This document shows, one piece after another, positions 35,754 through 43,695 of a stretch of DNA of 64,000 nucleotides. Both the position numbers and the translations under genes were made by a program. The DNA comes from Pseudomonas sp. MWU13-2100 (GTDB taxonomy: Bacteria > Pseudomonadota > Gammaproteobacteria > Pseudomonadales > Pseudomonadaceae), in NCBI RefSeq assembly GCF_023242365.1, contig NZ_JALLIX010000011.1, positions 62,001 to 126,000 on the forward strand. Direction: 5' to 3'. Below the pieces are notes generated by a model that did no database searches, was not told the origin of the DNA, and worked only from the letters and a program-made list of their open reading frames with translations. Every line of letters starts with the position of its first letter. Position 1 is the stretch's first letter.

Positions 35754-37745
35754 ATGGGTGAAACGGCGATTCCTAGCGCCCATAACAACGGACAAAAAGC
35801 GATAGCGGTCATGAGCAAAGCGGATGCCTTCACCCTGGCCGGGAAGACCGCGGTGTTGCAAAACATCCACGGTACCTTGCAGTTCCTGCAGAGATTCCCG
35901 CCCTTCAACCAGATGGAGAACGCCCATCTGGCCTATCTGGTCGAGCAGTGCCAGCTGCGTTTCTACGGCACTGGCGAAAGCATCATCAAGCCTGCCGACG
36001 GGCCGGTGGAGCACTTCTATATCGTCAAACAGGGCCGCGTGGTCGGTGAACGCCCGTACACCGCCAAGGACGGCAGCGAAACCGTCTTCGAAATCACCAG
36101 CGGCGAGTGTTTCCCCCTGGCGGCGCTGTTGGGCGAGCGGGCCACCCGAACCGAACACCTGGCCGGCGAAGATACCTTCTGCCTGCAATTGAACAAAGCC
36201 GCGTTCATCAAACTGTTCTCGTCCTCCGAGGCCTTTCGCAACTTTGCCCTGCGCAGCGTCAGCAGCCTGCTCGACCTGATCAACCAGCAGGTCCAGCGCA
36301 AAGCCGTGGAAACCCTCGGCACCCAATACTCGCTCAATAGCCGCCTGGGCGAATTAGCAATGCGCCACCCCGTGACCTGCAGTCCGGGCACGCCGCTGCG
36401 CGAAGCGGTGAGCCAGATGCACGAGCAACAGGTCGGCAGCATCGTGGTGGTCGATGAGGCCAAGGCCCCGATCGGCATCTTCACCCTGCGCGACCTGCGC
36501 CAGGTGGTGGCCGATGGCGTCCAGGACTTCAGCCAGCCCATCGACCGGCACATGACCCAGGCGCCCTTTGCCCTGACTCCCGACCACAGCGCCTTCGACG
36601 CCGCGATTGCCATGACCGAACGGCACATCGCCCACGTTTGCCTGGTCAAGGAACAGCGCCTGTGCGGCGTGGTCTCCGAACGCGACCTGTTTTCCCTGCA
36701 GCGGGTCGACCTGGTGCACCTGGCGCGCACCATCCGCAGCGCCCCACGCCTGGACAGCCTGATCGCCATTCGTGGCGAGATCGGCCAGTTGGTGGAGCGC
36801 ATGTTGGCCCATGGTGCGTCATCGACCCAGATCACCCAGATCATCACTCTGCTCAACGACCACAGCGTCTGCCGGGTCATCGAGCTGACCCTGGCCGACA
36901 AGGGCGACCCGGGCGTGCCGTTCAGTTGGCTGTGCTTCGGTAGCGAAGGCCGTCGCGAACAGACGCTGTACACCGACCAGGACAACGGCATCCTGTTCGA
37001 GGCCCGCGACGCCGCCCAGGCCGCTGAGATTCGCGGCAAGCTGCTGCCCCTGGCGCAGCAGATCAACCAGAACCTGGCGCTGTGCGGCTTCAGCCTGTGC
37101 AAGGGCAACATCATGGCCGGCAACCCCAAGCTGTGCCTGTCGCGGGCCGAATGGGCGCGGCTCTTCGCTGCCTTTATTCGCGAAGCCACCCCGGAAAACC
37201 TGCTGGCATCGAGCATCTATTTCGACCTGCGGGTGGTCTGGGGTGATGAGCAGGGCTGTGAACAACTGCGCCAGGGCATCCTCGAGCAAGTCGCCGACAA
37301 CCGGCTGTTCCAGCGCATGATGGCTGACAACGCCCTGCGCCAGCGCCCGCCGGTGGGGCGTTTGCGCGAATTCGTGCTGAGCCGCAACGGCGGCGACAAA
37401 GCCACCCTGGACCTGAAAGTCCAGGGGCTGACCCCCTTCGTCGACGGCGCCCGCCTGCTGGCGTTGGCCAATGGCGTCGAGGCCAGCAATACCCTCGAAC
37501 GCCTGCGCCAGCTGGTGGCCAAGGACGTGATCGAACGCCTCGACGGCGCGGCTTATGAAGAGGCCTATCACTTTATCCAGCAGACCCGCTTGCAGCAGCA
37601 TCAACTGCAAACCCGGCACAATCTGCCGTATTCCAATCGGGTCGATCCGGACAGCCTCAACCAGTTGGACCGGCGCATCCTGCGTGAAGCCCTGCGCCAG
37701 GCGCAACGCCTGCAAAGCAGCCTGGCCCTGCGGTATCAGCTATGA
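35754..37745 (+). CDS. cNMP-binding/CBS/DUF294 nucleotidyltransferase-like protein
   Basis: A 663-residue signalling protein in three parts. An N-terminal cyclic-nucleotide-binding fold (about residues 45-160, FYGTGESIIKPADGPVEHFY) is followed by two CBS motifs (about 205-320, MRHPVTCSPGTPLREAVSQM; VDEAKAPIGIFTLRDLRQVV). The C-terminal part is DUF294 plus its partner domain, with the GlnD-type segment CFGSEGRREQTLYTDQDNGI holding the GS...D.D residues of nucleotidyltransferases. Such proteins may modify a partner protein in response to nucleotides. The next gene, an exonuclease, overlaps its stop by 4 bases, so the two are translationally coupled. Confidence 0.88.
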   Translation: MGETAIPSAHNNGQKAIAVMSKADAFTLAGKTAVLQNIHGTLQFLQRFPPFNQMENAHLAYLVEQCQLRFYGTGESIIKPADGPVEHFYIVKQGRVVGERPYTAKDGSETVFEITSGECFPLAALLGERATRTEHLAGEDTFCLQLNKAAFIKLFSSSEAFRNFALRSVSSLLDLINQQVQRKAVETLGTQYSLNSRLGELAMRHPVTCSPGTPLREAVSQMHEQQVGSIVVVDEAKAPIGIFTLRDLRQVVADGVQDFSQPIDRHMTQAPFALTPDHSAFDAAIAMTERHIAHVCLVKEQRLCGVVSERDLFSLQRVDLVHLARTIRSAPRLDSLIAIRGEIGQLVERMLAHGASSTQITQIITLLNDHSVCRVIELTLADKGDPGVPFSWLCFGSEGRREQTLYTDQDNGILFEARDAAQAAEIRGKLLPLAQQINQNLALCGFSLCKGNIMAGNPKLCLSRAEWARLFAAFIREATPENLLASSIYFDLRVVWGDEQGCEQLRQGILEQVADNRLFQRMMADNALRQRPPVGRLREFVLSRNGGDKATLDLKVQGLTPFVDGARLLALANGVEASNTLERLRQLVAKDVIERLDGAAYEEAYHFIQQTRLQQHQLQTRHNLPYSNRVDPDSLNQLDRRILREALRQAQRLQSSLALRYQL

Positions 37746-38449
37746 AGCTGTTTTCCTGGCTGAAAGCCAGCAAACCGACATTGGATACCGCGACACTGAC
37801 ACGGCTCGGGCAGTTGCCCACCGCCCAGCCCCTGGACGAGCGCTCCCTGCGGGAGCAGCGCTGGATTGTCGTCGACCTGGAAACCAGCGGCCTGAACCTG
37901 AACCGCGACCAGGTGCTGTCCATCGGCGCGGTGGTCATCGAAGACGGCGCCATCGACCTGGGACAATGCTTCGAACGGACCTTGCTACGCCCCGGGCAGA
38001 GCGTCAATCCCAGCGTACTGATCCATGGCCTCGGCCCGAGTGCGCTGGCCGCCGGCAGCGACCCGGCACAGGCGTTGCTGGCGTTCATGGAGTTCGTCGG
38101 CGACAGCCCGCTGCTGGCGTTCCATGCGCCTTTCGACCAGCACATGCTCGCGCGCGCCCTGAAAGACAGCCTCGGTTACCGCTTGCAACATCCGTTTTTC
38201 GACGTTGCCGATATGGCGCCATTGCTGTGCCCACGGGCGACCTTGCGCGAAGCCGGGCTGGACGACTGGATCGAGTATTTCAAGCTGCAGGTGGAAGATC
38301 GGCATAACGCCAGCGCCGATGCCCTGGCCACCGCCGAGCTGGCGCTGATCCTGTTCAGCCGGGCGCGGCAGCAGCAAATCCACAGCCCGTTGAGCCTGCA
38401 ACAGCGCCTGGGCCAGTGGAAACGTCGCCAGCAGAGCCCCTCCTTCTAG
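37742..38449 (+). CDS. DnaQ-like 3'-5' exonuclease
   Basis: A 235-residue protein with a DEDDh exonuclease domain similar to the DNA polymerase III epsilon subunit. ExoI IVVDLETSGLNLNRDQVLSI supplies the first Asp and Glu, FHAPFDQHMLARAL the second Asp, and RHNASADALATAELALI the His and last Asp. It is probably not the replicative DnaQ, which is longer and lies with rnhA. It is coupled to the upstream cNMP/CBS/DUF294 gene by a 4-base overlap, a conserved pairing in Pseudomonas. Confidence 0.87.
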   Translation: MKLFSWLKASKPTLDTATLTRLGQLPTAQPLDERSLREQRWIVVDLETSGLNLNRDQVLSIGAVVIEDGAIDLGQCFERTLLRPGQSVNPSVLIHGLGPSALAAGSDPAQALLAFMEFVGDSPLLAFHAPFDQHMLARALKDSLGYRLQHPFFDVADMAPLLCPRATLREAGLDDWIEYFKLQVEDRHNASADALATAELALILFSRARQQQIHSPLSLQQRLGQWKRRQQSPSF

Positions 38450-38466
38450 AGACGGCCACATCCCCT

Positions 38467-38620
38467 TGTAGGAGCCCGGCTTGCCGGCGATGGCGACCGC
38501 ATGGACGGAGCAAAACTCAAGGGCCTCTTCGCGGGCAAGCACCGCTCCCACCGTTTTATGTCGTACACAAAATCGGTGAACAGCAGCAGACTGTGGGAGC
38601 GGAGCTTGCCCGCGAAGCTC
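38467..38620. repeat. REP cluster
   Basis: One TGTAGGAGCCCGGCTTGCCGGCGA half (38467-38491) and a following pair, CTTCGCGGGCAAGCACCGCT (38526-) and GAGCGGAGCTTGCCCGCGAAG (ending 38617). Three REP halves within 154 bases. Confidence 0.75.
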
Positions 38621-38641
38621 TTGGCGGCCTTTCCCCCTCCC

Positions 38642-38829
38642 CGACCCGGCATAGGAGAACCGCCACCGCCTTACACACGGCACGACGAACTGCCTCCGCC
38701 CTACTCACGCCCCACAGGGTCGTCGCCCTCAACCCAGACGCGACGCCTCCTCCAGTTCCTCCACGCCCGCCATTAAAGCCAGGCCTGCCCCGACCAGAAA
38801 CGACTCAGGATAGAGTCCGGAGGAGTTAG
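38642..38829 (+). pseudogene. Decayed proline-rich tail, probably of a mini-Rhs gene
   Basis: Two overlapping frames joined by one frameshift read EPPPPYTRHDELPPPYSRP and then TPPPVPPRPPLKPGLPRPE before a TAG stop. This combines PPPY and PxxP motifs like the tail of the intact mini-Rhs gene 0.7 kb downstream (PPSY twice, PPLPPR three times). No start codon, core or ribosome site remains. I read it as an orphan C-terminal fragment. Confidence 0.5.
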
Positions 38830-38870
38830 TAAAAGCGACTATCGTCTTCACCTACGCTGCTTGGCAAACA

Positions 38871-39371
38871 TCAGCAACCCGGTTTGTCCGCCGTATAACG
38901 CCGCGCCGGGTTCACCGCCGCACCGAATTCGCGCAGGGCCTTGGCGCCGATCAGCAGCGGGTAGTTGAAGCTGCTGCGGTTGGTCAGGTTGACCTCCACG
39001 CTGCGCTTGACGTTACCCAGACACATCTCCAGTTCCACCACCGGGCGCTTGCTCGGGTCGGCGGCTTCGCCGTCCTCGTCTTCCTCGGTACGGGTCTTGA
39101 TCTTGCTGATCCGCGCAACCTTGTGCTCATAGACCTTGCCGTCGGCATCGGCCGTGCCCAGGCGGAAACGTACCCAGTCCTCGCCGTCACGCTTGAACAG
39201 CTCGATATCCTTGGCCGACAGCGAGGCGGTCAGAGCACCGGTGTCCATCTTGGCCTTGAAGGTCTGACCGATTTCCGGTAACCGGATGTATTCGTAACGA
39301 CCATACAAAGTCGGCTCCGCGGCCATGACCGGCAGGGCCAACAACGACAACAGGACAAGAACGGATTTCAC
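38871..39371 (-). CDS. Exported retropepsin-like/zinc-protease-family protein (PF05618)
   Basis: A 166-residue protein with a signal peptide (MKSVLVLLSLLALPVMAAEP, cleavage after AMA/A near residue 18). The mature part has the aspartic-protease-like KMDTGALTASLSAKD motif and the C-terminal PLLIGAKALREFGAAVNPARRY typical of the family often labelled ATP-dependent zinc protease. Periplasmic location is expected. The start is a GTG at 39371 with AAGGAAG upstream. Substrate unknown. It is divergent from the first mini-Rhs gene. Confidence 0.82.
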   Translation of the reverse strand: MKSVLVLLSLLALPVMAAEPTLYGRYEYIRLPEIGQTFKAKMDTGALTASLSAKDIELFKRDGEDWVRFRLGTADADGKVYEHKVARISKIKTRTEEDEDGEAADPSKRPVVELEMCLGNVKRSVEVNLTNRSSFNYPLLIGAKALREFGAAVNPARRYTADKPGC

Positions 39372-39460
39372 GGGACACTTCCTTTTCGGTAGGCACGAAC
39401 ATAACTGCGCGCCAGTTTAGACCGACATTTGGGTATTGGTTCGCTCTGGTCGAGGGTGAA

Positions 39461-39484
39461 CCTGTTATTTCTATCAGTACCGGA
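39461..39484 (+). promoter_or_regulatory. Conserved mini-Rhs upstream box, copy 1 (divergent copy)
   Basis: Begins CCTG, has TTCTATCAGTA in the middle and ends in A. It matches the copies at 45514 and 46706 at about 17 of 24 positions and lies 62 bases before the gene start, as they do. Confidence 0.5.
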
Positions 39485-39546
39485 CACTGGCGATATATTT
39501 CATACTCCAAGTCACATCGAGACCCGAGCATGATAGGAGCCCCGCG

Positions 39547-40623
39547 ATGAGCACTCCCCCTGCCAGGCTACTTTGCAGCTACGCCTACGACCCGCTGGAT
39601 CGCCTGACCGGCCATAGCCTTCAAGGCCAAGCGGGTCAACGTTTCTACCAGAAAAGACGACTGGTCACTGAGATACAGGGGCGGACTCGACTCAGCGTAT
39701 TTCAGTATGACGACTACCTACTGGCGCAACGCAAACAAGACACCGATGGCGTCGACAACCAATTGCTGGCCGTCGATGGCCAACGCTCGGTGTTGCATAG
39801 CCTGGGTCCTGGCGCACATCAGGCAACGAAGTACTTGCCCTATGGCTACTCGCTGGAAAACGCTTTGCTAGGTTTCAATGGCGAGCGACCAGAACCGGCG
39901 ACCGGGCATTACTTGCTCGGTATGGGTTACCGCGCATTCAACCCGATGCTGATGCGCTTCAATAGCCCAGACAGCCTGAGCCCATTTGGCTCGGGAGGGT
40001 TGAATGCCTATGCTTACTGCCAAGGAGATCCGATCAACAGAAGTGATCCAACCGGACATTTTCCAATGTGGCCTAGAAGCAATGGCCTGATAAGGCCGCC
40101 GGCGATCATCCCCCGACGACCGCCTCCCAGAGTGCCTATCATGGAGACACCACCGCCACTGCCTCCCCGAGACACCGCACCGCCACTGCCTCCTCGAAAC
40201 ACCGCGCCGCCACTGCCACCTCGAAGTGAGCGACGTACACCATCGAACAGTGACTGGCCGCCAGGAGCGGTTCAAACAGGCACCAATACCCTGGCCGTCC
40301 CCGTCCCCGGAGATCCAGACAGCATGATGTTCTACTCCATATCAGAAAGGGCTTGGACCACTCCTCAGAACGCAGCCCCGTCAGCCAGCAGGCGAAGACA
40401 CATTCAGCTATCACCCTCATCATCGCAGTCCGACACCGGGAGACTGCCGATAAATCGCGTGCGACAGATATCTGGCAGCGATATGGATCAACCTCCATCT
40501 TATAATGAACTACCACCGAGCTACGACGAGGCCCTGACCAAGCTCAGCCCATCAGATCCTTACTACCAAACATCACTCCGTACGCGAGTCAGTGAACAAC
40601 TCGAAAGTATTCGAAAAAACTAG
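39547..40623 (+). CDS. Stand-alone mini-Rhs protein with SH3/WW-ligand-like tail
   Basis: A 358-residue protein. Residues 10-170 match the last part of an Rhs/YD-repeat core (SYAYDPLDRL, GHYLLGMGYRAFNPMLMRFN) ending at the junction motif RSDPTG (166-170). Most of the usual Rhs shell and all delivery domains are absent. The tail has PPPLPPR at 202-208 and PPLPPR at 212-217 and 221-226, matching the class II SH3-ligand pattern PxxPxR. It also has PPSY at 316-319 and 323-326 (QPPSYNELPPSYDEAL), the WW-ligand pattern. No known toxin domain was recognised, and no immunity gene follows. GGAG precedes the ATG. A host-directed effector role is inferred from the motifs only. Confidence 0.8.
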   Translation: MSTPPARLLCSYAYDPLDRLTGHSLQGQAGQRFYQKRRLVTEIQGRTRLSVFQYDDYLLAQRKQDTDGVDNQLLAVDGQRSVLHSLGPGAHQATKYLPYGYSLENALLGFNGERPEPATGHYLLGMGYRAFNPMLMRFNSPDSLSPFGSGGLNAYAYCQGDPINRSDPTGHFPMWPRSNGLIRPPAIIPRRPPPRVPIMETPPPLPPRDTAPPLPPRNTAPPLPPRSERRTPSNSDWPPGAVQTGTNTLAVPVPGDPDSMMFYSISERAWTTPQNAAPSASRRRHIQLSPSSSQSDTGRLPINRVRQISGSDMDQPPSYNELPPSYDEALTKLSPSDPYYQTSLRTRVSEQLESIRKN

Positions 40624-40750
40624 CCCTATCGCCGAATTGCCGCCCTATCAAACGGCCAGAACAACGCTTCACCCTTGGCAACCCCGGATTTGGCGTCTGC
40701 CCGCGCCGCCTTTATCATGGCGCGCCCTCACGCTTTGAAAGAGTCCCTGT

Positions 40751-41665
40751 ATGCGCCGCCTGCTCACCGGCAGTTTCGTCACGTTCCTGCTTTTGCTCAA
40801 CACGCTGGTACTGTTCGGCCCGCTGATGCTCTTCGCCCTGCTCAAGCTGCTGCTGCCGGGTCGCCTGCGCGACTACGCCAGCGCGGCGGTGATGTGGATC
40901 GCCGAAACCTGGGCCGAGATCGACAAGCAGATCTTCGCCCTGTGTATCCCTACCCGCTGGGATATTCGCGGCGCCGAAGGCCTGCGCCGCGACACTTCGT
41001 ACCTGGTGGTCTGCAACCATCAATCCTGGGTCGATATCCCGGCGCTGATCCAGACGCTCAACCGGCACACGCCGTTCTTCAAGTTCTTCCTCAAGAAAGA
41101 ACTGATCTGGGTGCCGTTCCTCGGCCTGGCCTGGTGGGCGCTCGACTACCCGTTCATGAAGCGCTACTCCAAGGCCTTCCTCGACAAGCATCCGGAACTC
41201 AAGGGCCATGACCTGGAAATCACCCAGGCCGCCTGCGAGTTGTTCAAGCGCCAGCCGGTGACCGTGGTCAACTACCTGGAAGGCACCCGCTTCAGCCCGG
41301 CCAAGCGCCAGGCGCAGGATTCGCCCTTCACTCACCTGCTCAAGCCCAAGGCCGGCGGCGTGGCCTTCGTGCTGGCGGCCATGGGCGAACAGCTGGACGC
41401 GATCCTCGACGTCACCGTGGTTTATCCACAAGAACGGATCCCGGGGTTCTGGGATTTGATCAGCGGCAACCTGCCCAAGGTCATCATCGACTTCCAGACC
41501 CGCGACTTGAGCGCGGACCTGTGGCAAGGCGACTACGAGAACGACCCGCTGTTTCGCCAGCGGATCCAGGACTGGGTCAACCAACTCTGGAACGAGAAAG
41601 ACCAGCGCATCGCGGCCTTGCGCAGCGAGAGCGAGTCGACAGCCCCGTTTGACCTGCACCTGTAG
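40751..41665 (+). CDS. PlsC-like acyltransferase (YihG type)
   Basis: A 304-residue inner-membrane acyltransferase. The N-terminal membrane segment (FVTFLLLLNTLVLFGPLMLF) is followed by the lysophosphatidate-acyltransferase motif NHQSWVDIPAL (HX4D) and the second motif NYLEGTRFSPAK. It probably adds an acyl chain to the sn-2 position of lysophosphatidic acid as an alternative to PlsC, as proposed for E. coli YihG. Monocistronic, followed by a REP element and terminator. Confidence 0.88.
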   Translation: MRRLLTGSFVTFLLLLNTLVLFGPLMLFALLKLLLPGRLRDYASAAVMWIAETWAEIDKQIFALCIPTRWDIRGAEGLRRDTSYLVVCNHQSWVDIPALIQTLNRHTPFFKFFLKKELIWVPFLGLAWWALDYPFMKRYSKAFLDKHPELKGHDLEITQAACELFKRQPVTVVNYLEGTRFSPAKRQAQDSPFTHLLKPKAGGVAFVLAAMGEQLDAILDVTVVYPQERIPGFWDLISGNLPKVIIDFQTRDLSADLWQGDYENDPLFRQRIQDWVNQLWNEKDQRIAALRSESESTAPFDLHL

Positions 41666-41744
41666 GAGCCGGCTTGCCGGCGATGAGGCCCTTGAGTCTT
41701 ACGCTGCCTGTTCGGACGCCATCGCCGGCAAGCCGGCTGCCACA
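41661..41744. repeat. REP pair after the acyltransferase gene
   Basis: TGTAGGAGCCGGCTTGCCGG and the inverted ATCGCCGGCAAGCCGGCTGC flank about 35 bases. It begins inside the last codons of the acyltransferase gene. Confidence 0.8.
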
Positions 41745-41783
41745 AAATCGCGGCCCAGCGCAAAAATAGCGTTGCGCCCATAC

Positions 41784-41826
41784 AAAAAAACGCATCGAAC
41801 AGTTTGAACCGTTCGATGCGTTTTTA
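41784..41826. terminator. Bidirectional terminator
   Basis: CGCATCGAAC (41791-41800) pairs with GTTCGATGCG (41811-41820), with TTTTT on the plus side and seven T on the minus side. It serves the acyltransferase gene and the convergent DUF2780 gene. Confidence 0.9.
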
Positions 41827-41844
41827 TTCGGGCCCGATGTTTGA

Positions 41845-42387
41845 TCAGCTACCGGCCCCCCAGATGCCGCCCAGGCTCTTGAGCAACGGGCCGCCGACGC
41901 CCTGCTGCCCCAGGTATTGCAGGATCACCGGGGCAAACTGGCCAACCATGCCGCTGTCCATGCCCAGGGCACCGAAGGCCTTGTTCAGGTCATTGGTGTT
42001 CTGCACATTGCTCAGCGCACTGACCACCGCCGACGAACTCTCCGACTGGCCGAGCAAACCGCCGAGGCCGGACAAGGCGCCGTCGCCCGACAGTTGGTCG
42101 AGCCCCGGCACGCTATGGCTCAACTGCGAATAATCGTTGCTGCTGAGTTTGTTCTTCGCCAGGCCGAGCATTGCACCGGTGCCACCCACCGCCTGTTCCG
42201 GGGTGACATGCAGTTTCGAGCCCAGGGCGCTGAGCAAGCCGCCGACCGGTGCCGCCGCATCGCCATTCTGGCCACCCTGCATGGACGAGACCGCATTGGC
42301 CGCATCGTTCAGGCTGAACGCCGCGAACACCGGGGTAGCGGCGAATGCCATGAGCGAAGCCAGTACAACACCGCGAGAAATCTTCAT
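41845..42387 (-). CDS. Exported DUF2780 protein
   Basis: A 180-residue protein with a signal peptide (MKISRGVVLASLMAFAATPV, cleavage near AFA-A) and a Gly/Ser/Leu-rich mature part (GLGGLLGQSESSSAVVSALS) that fits the DUF2780 (VcgC/VcgE) family of unknown function. ATG 42387 was chosen; GAGG lies upstream and a GTG two codons earlier is less likely. Divergent from the truncated fasciclin gene. Confidence 0.8.
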   Translation of the reverse strand: MKISRGVVLASLMAFAATPVFAAFSLNDAANAVSSMQGGQNGDAAAPVGGLLSALGSKLHVTPEQAVGGTGAMLGLAKNKLSSNDYSQLSHSVPGLDQLSGDGALSGLGGLLGQSESSSAVVSALSNVQNTNDLNKAFGALGMDSGMVGQFAPVILQYLGQQGVGGPLLKSLGGIWGAGS

Positions 42388-42523
42388 TGCCACACCTCGA
42401 AGTCAACAAAACCACCCGCCAGCAGGAACGGGCGCTGAACACTTGCCGTTGGAGTCAAAAAAACCGGACTTGTTCCGCGCTTACCGAATCCTCCCACCGC
42501 GCCGGTAAAAAATCTACGGCCGT

Positions 42524-42551
42524 TGCATCCGATCCTTGATCCGCTACGTAT
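42524..42551 (+). promoter_or_regulatory. ECF-type promoter of the fasciclin/sigma/anti-sigma unit
   Basis: TGCATCC, a 16-base spacer and CGTAT fit the general -35/-10 layout of ECF sigma promoters, 55 bases before the fasciclin remnant start. Autoregulation by the downstream ECF factor is inferred. Confidence 0.45.
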
Positions 42552-42606
42552 ATGGAGCACGGACAGAACTCCCTGACCGACTTCATACCGACAAGGACCC
42601 CTCATC

Positions 42607-42855
42607 ATGAAACGCACTTCGATCAAAGTCCCCCTGATTGCCAGCTTGCTGACCCTCGCGTTGTCCGGTGGCCTGACCCAGGCGGCCGGCATGAGCATGG
42701 ACCACGGCAGTGTGTTGGTCGGCGGGCAGAGCATGCTGCCGAGCAAGGACATCGTCGATAACGCGGTCAACTCCGCCGATCACACCACCTATGACGTGAT
42801 GCAATCCAACGGCGTGATCCAGGTGATCGACAAGGTGCTGCCGCCCAAAAGCTGA
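42607..42855 (+). CDS. Internally deleted fasciclin-domain protein
   Basis: An 82-residue secreted protein. Residues 1-26 are a signal peptide (MKRTSIKVPLIASLLTLALS ... QA). The mature part has the first (SMLPSKDIVDNAVNSADHTT) and last (TTYDVMQSNGVIQVIDKVLP) pieces of a fasciclin (FAS1) domain joined directly. A complete domain is about 130 residues, so about 110 residues from the middle are missing in frame. The junction sits at a CACC repeat, consistent with deletion between short direct repeats. The reading frame and ribosome site region are intact, so a short peptide may still be made. Next to the ECF sigma gene, as fasciclin genes often are. Confidence 0.75.
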   Translation: MKRTSIKVPLIASLLTLALSGGLTQAAGMSMDHGSVLVGGQSMLPSKDIVDNAVNSADHTTYDVMQSNGVIQVIDKVLPPKS

Positions 42856-42877
42856 TCCAGTCTTACCACCGCTCTAC

Positions 42878-42977
42878 TGTAGGAACCGGCTTGCTGGCGA
42901 TGGCGGTCAACGGTAACGCGGGGTGCCTGAAACACCACGGAGCCCTTGGGTTCATCGCCAGCAAGCCGGCTCCTGCA
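42878..42977. repeat. REP pair between fasciclin remnant and sigma gene
   Basis: TGTAGGAACCGGCTTGCTGG and the inverted CATCGCCAGCAAGCCGGCTC-CTGCA flank a 45-base spacer. Confidence 0.78.
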
Positions 42978-43050
42978 GGGACCTTATTGAGCGTCGTTGC
43001 GGGTCCATGGCCAAGATCTCCGCAAGATCGGCCAGCCCGTGAGGCCCCCC

Positions 43051-43695
43051 ATGAATGGAACAACCGCGTGCCGTGAACTACCCTCAGCCGGCAACGAGCG
43101 CAAAGCGCGGCCCATTCATCGTTTTGTGACGGTCTGGAGAACACCCATTTCCACCGCCGACGCCGATCAACTCAGGCAGCTGTTGGCCCAGTGCTCACTG
43201 GGCAACCGCCGCGCATTCGAGACGCTGTATCGTAGCGTCGCTCCACGCCTGCACGGTGTAGCCCTGCGTTGCCTGGGCCGCGCCGACCTGGCCGAGGAAG
43301 TCCTCCAGGAAAGTTTCGTGCGCATCTGGAACAACGCTTCGCGCTACGAGGCGCACCTTTCGGCGCCGATGACCTGGATGGTCAATATCACCCGCAACCT
43401 GGCCATCGACCAGTTGCGCCGGCTTCGCGAGGTGCCCCTGGTCGATGGCCAGGAAGACAGCCTGGCCGACGACAGCCCGTCGGCCCACGAACTGCTCGAC
43501 AGCGCCCGCGAGGCCAGTGCCCTGAACCGCTGCCTGGAGACCCTGGAAGGCATGCAACGCCAGTCGATCACCTTGGCCTACTTCCACGGACTGTCCTACG
43601 CGGAGCTGGCCGAACAACTGCCCGCGCCCCTGGGCTCGGTCAAATCCTGGATACGCCGCGGCATGGAACGCCTGCGCAGGTGCCTTGAATCATGA
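43051..43695 (+). CDS. ECF RNA polymerase sigma factor
   Basis: A 214-residue (with this start) extracytoplasmic-function sigma factor. Region 2 is FETLYRSVAPRLHGVALRCL through EEVLQESFVRIWNNASRYEA and region 4 is RQSITLAYFHGLSYAELAEQ with LGSVKSWIRRGMERLRR. The start is uncertain: ATG 43051 has a nearby GAGG, while GTG 43126 would give a more usual length. Its stop overlaps the anti-sigma start (ATGA). Together with the upstream fasciclin remnant this looks like a stress-responsive cell-surface regulon of the SigK/RpoE kind. Confidence 0.9.
   Translation: MNGTTACRELPSAGNERKARPIHRFVTVWRTPISTADADQLRQLLAQCSLGNRRAFETLYRSVAPRLHGVALRCLGRADLAEEVLQESFVRIWNNASRYEAHLSAPMTWMVNITRNLAIDQLRRLREVPLVDGQEDSLADDSPSAHELLDSAREASALNRCLETLEGMQRQSITLAYFHGLSYAELAEQLPAPLGSVKSWIRRGMERLRRCLES

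Noticed and set aside
41422..41430. Third TTATCCACA (DnaA box)
   Set aside because: It lies alone inside the acyltransferase coding region and is expected by chance over 64 kb.
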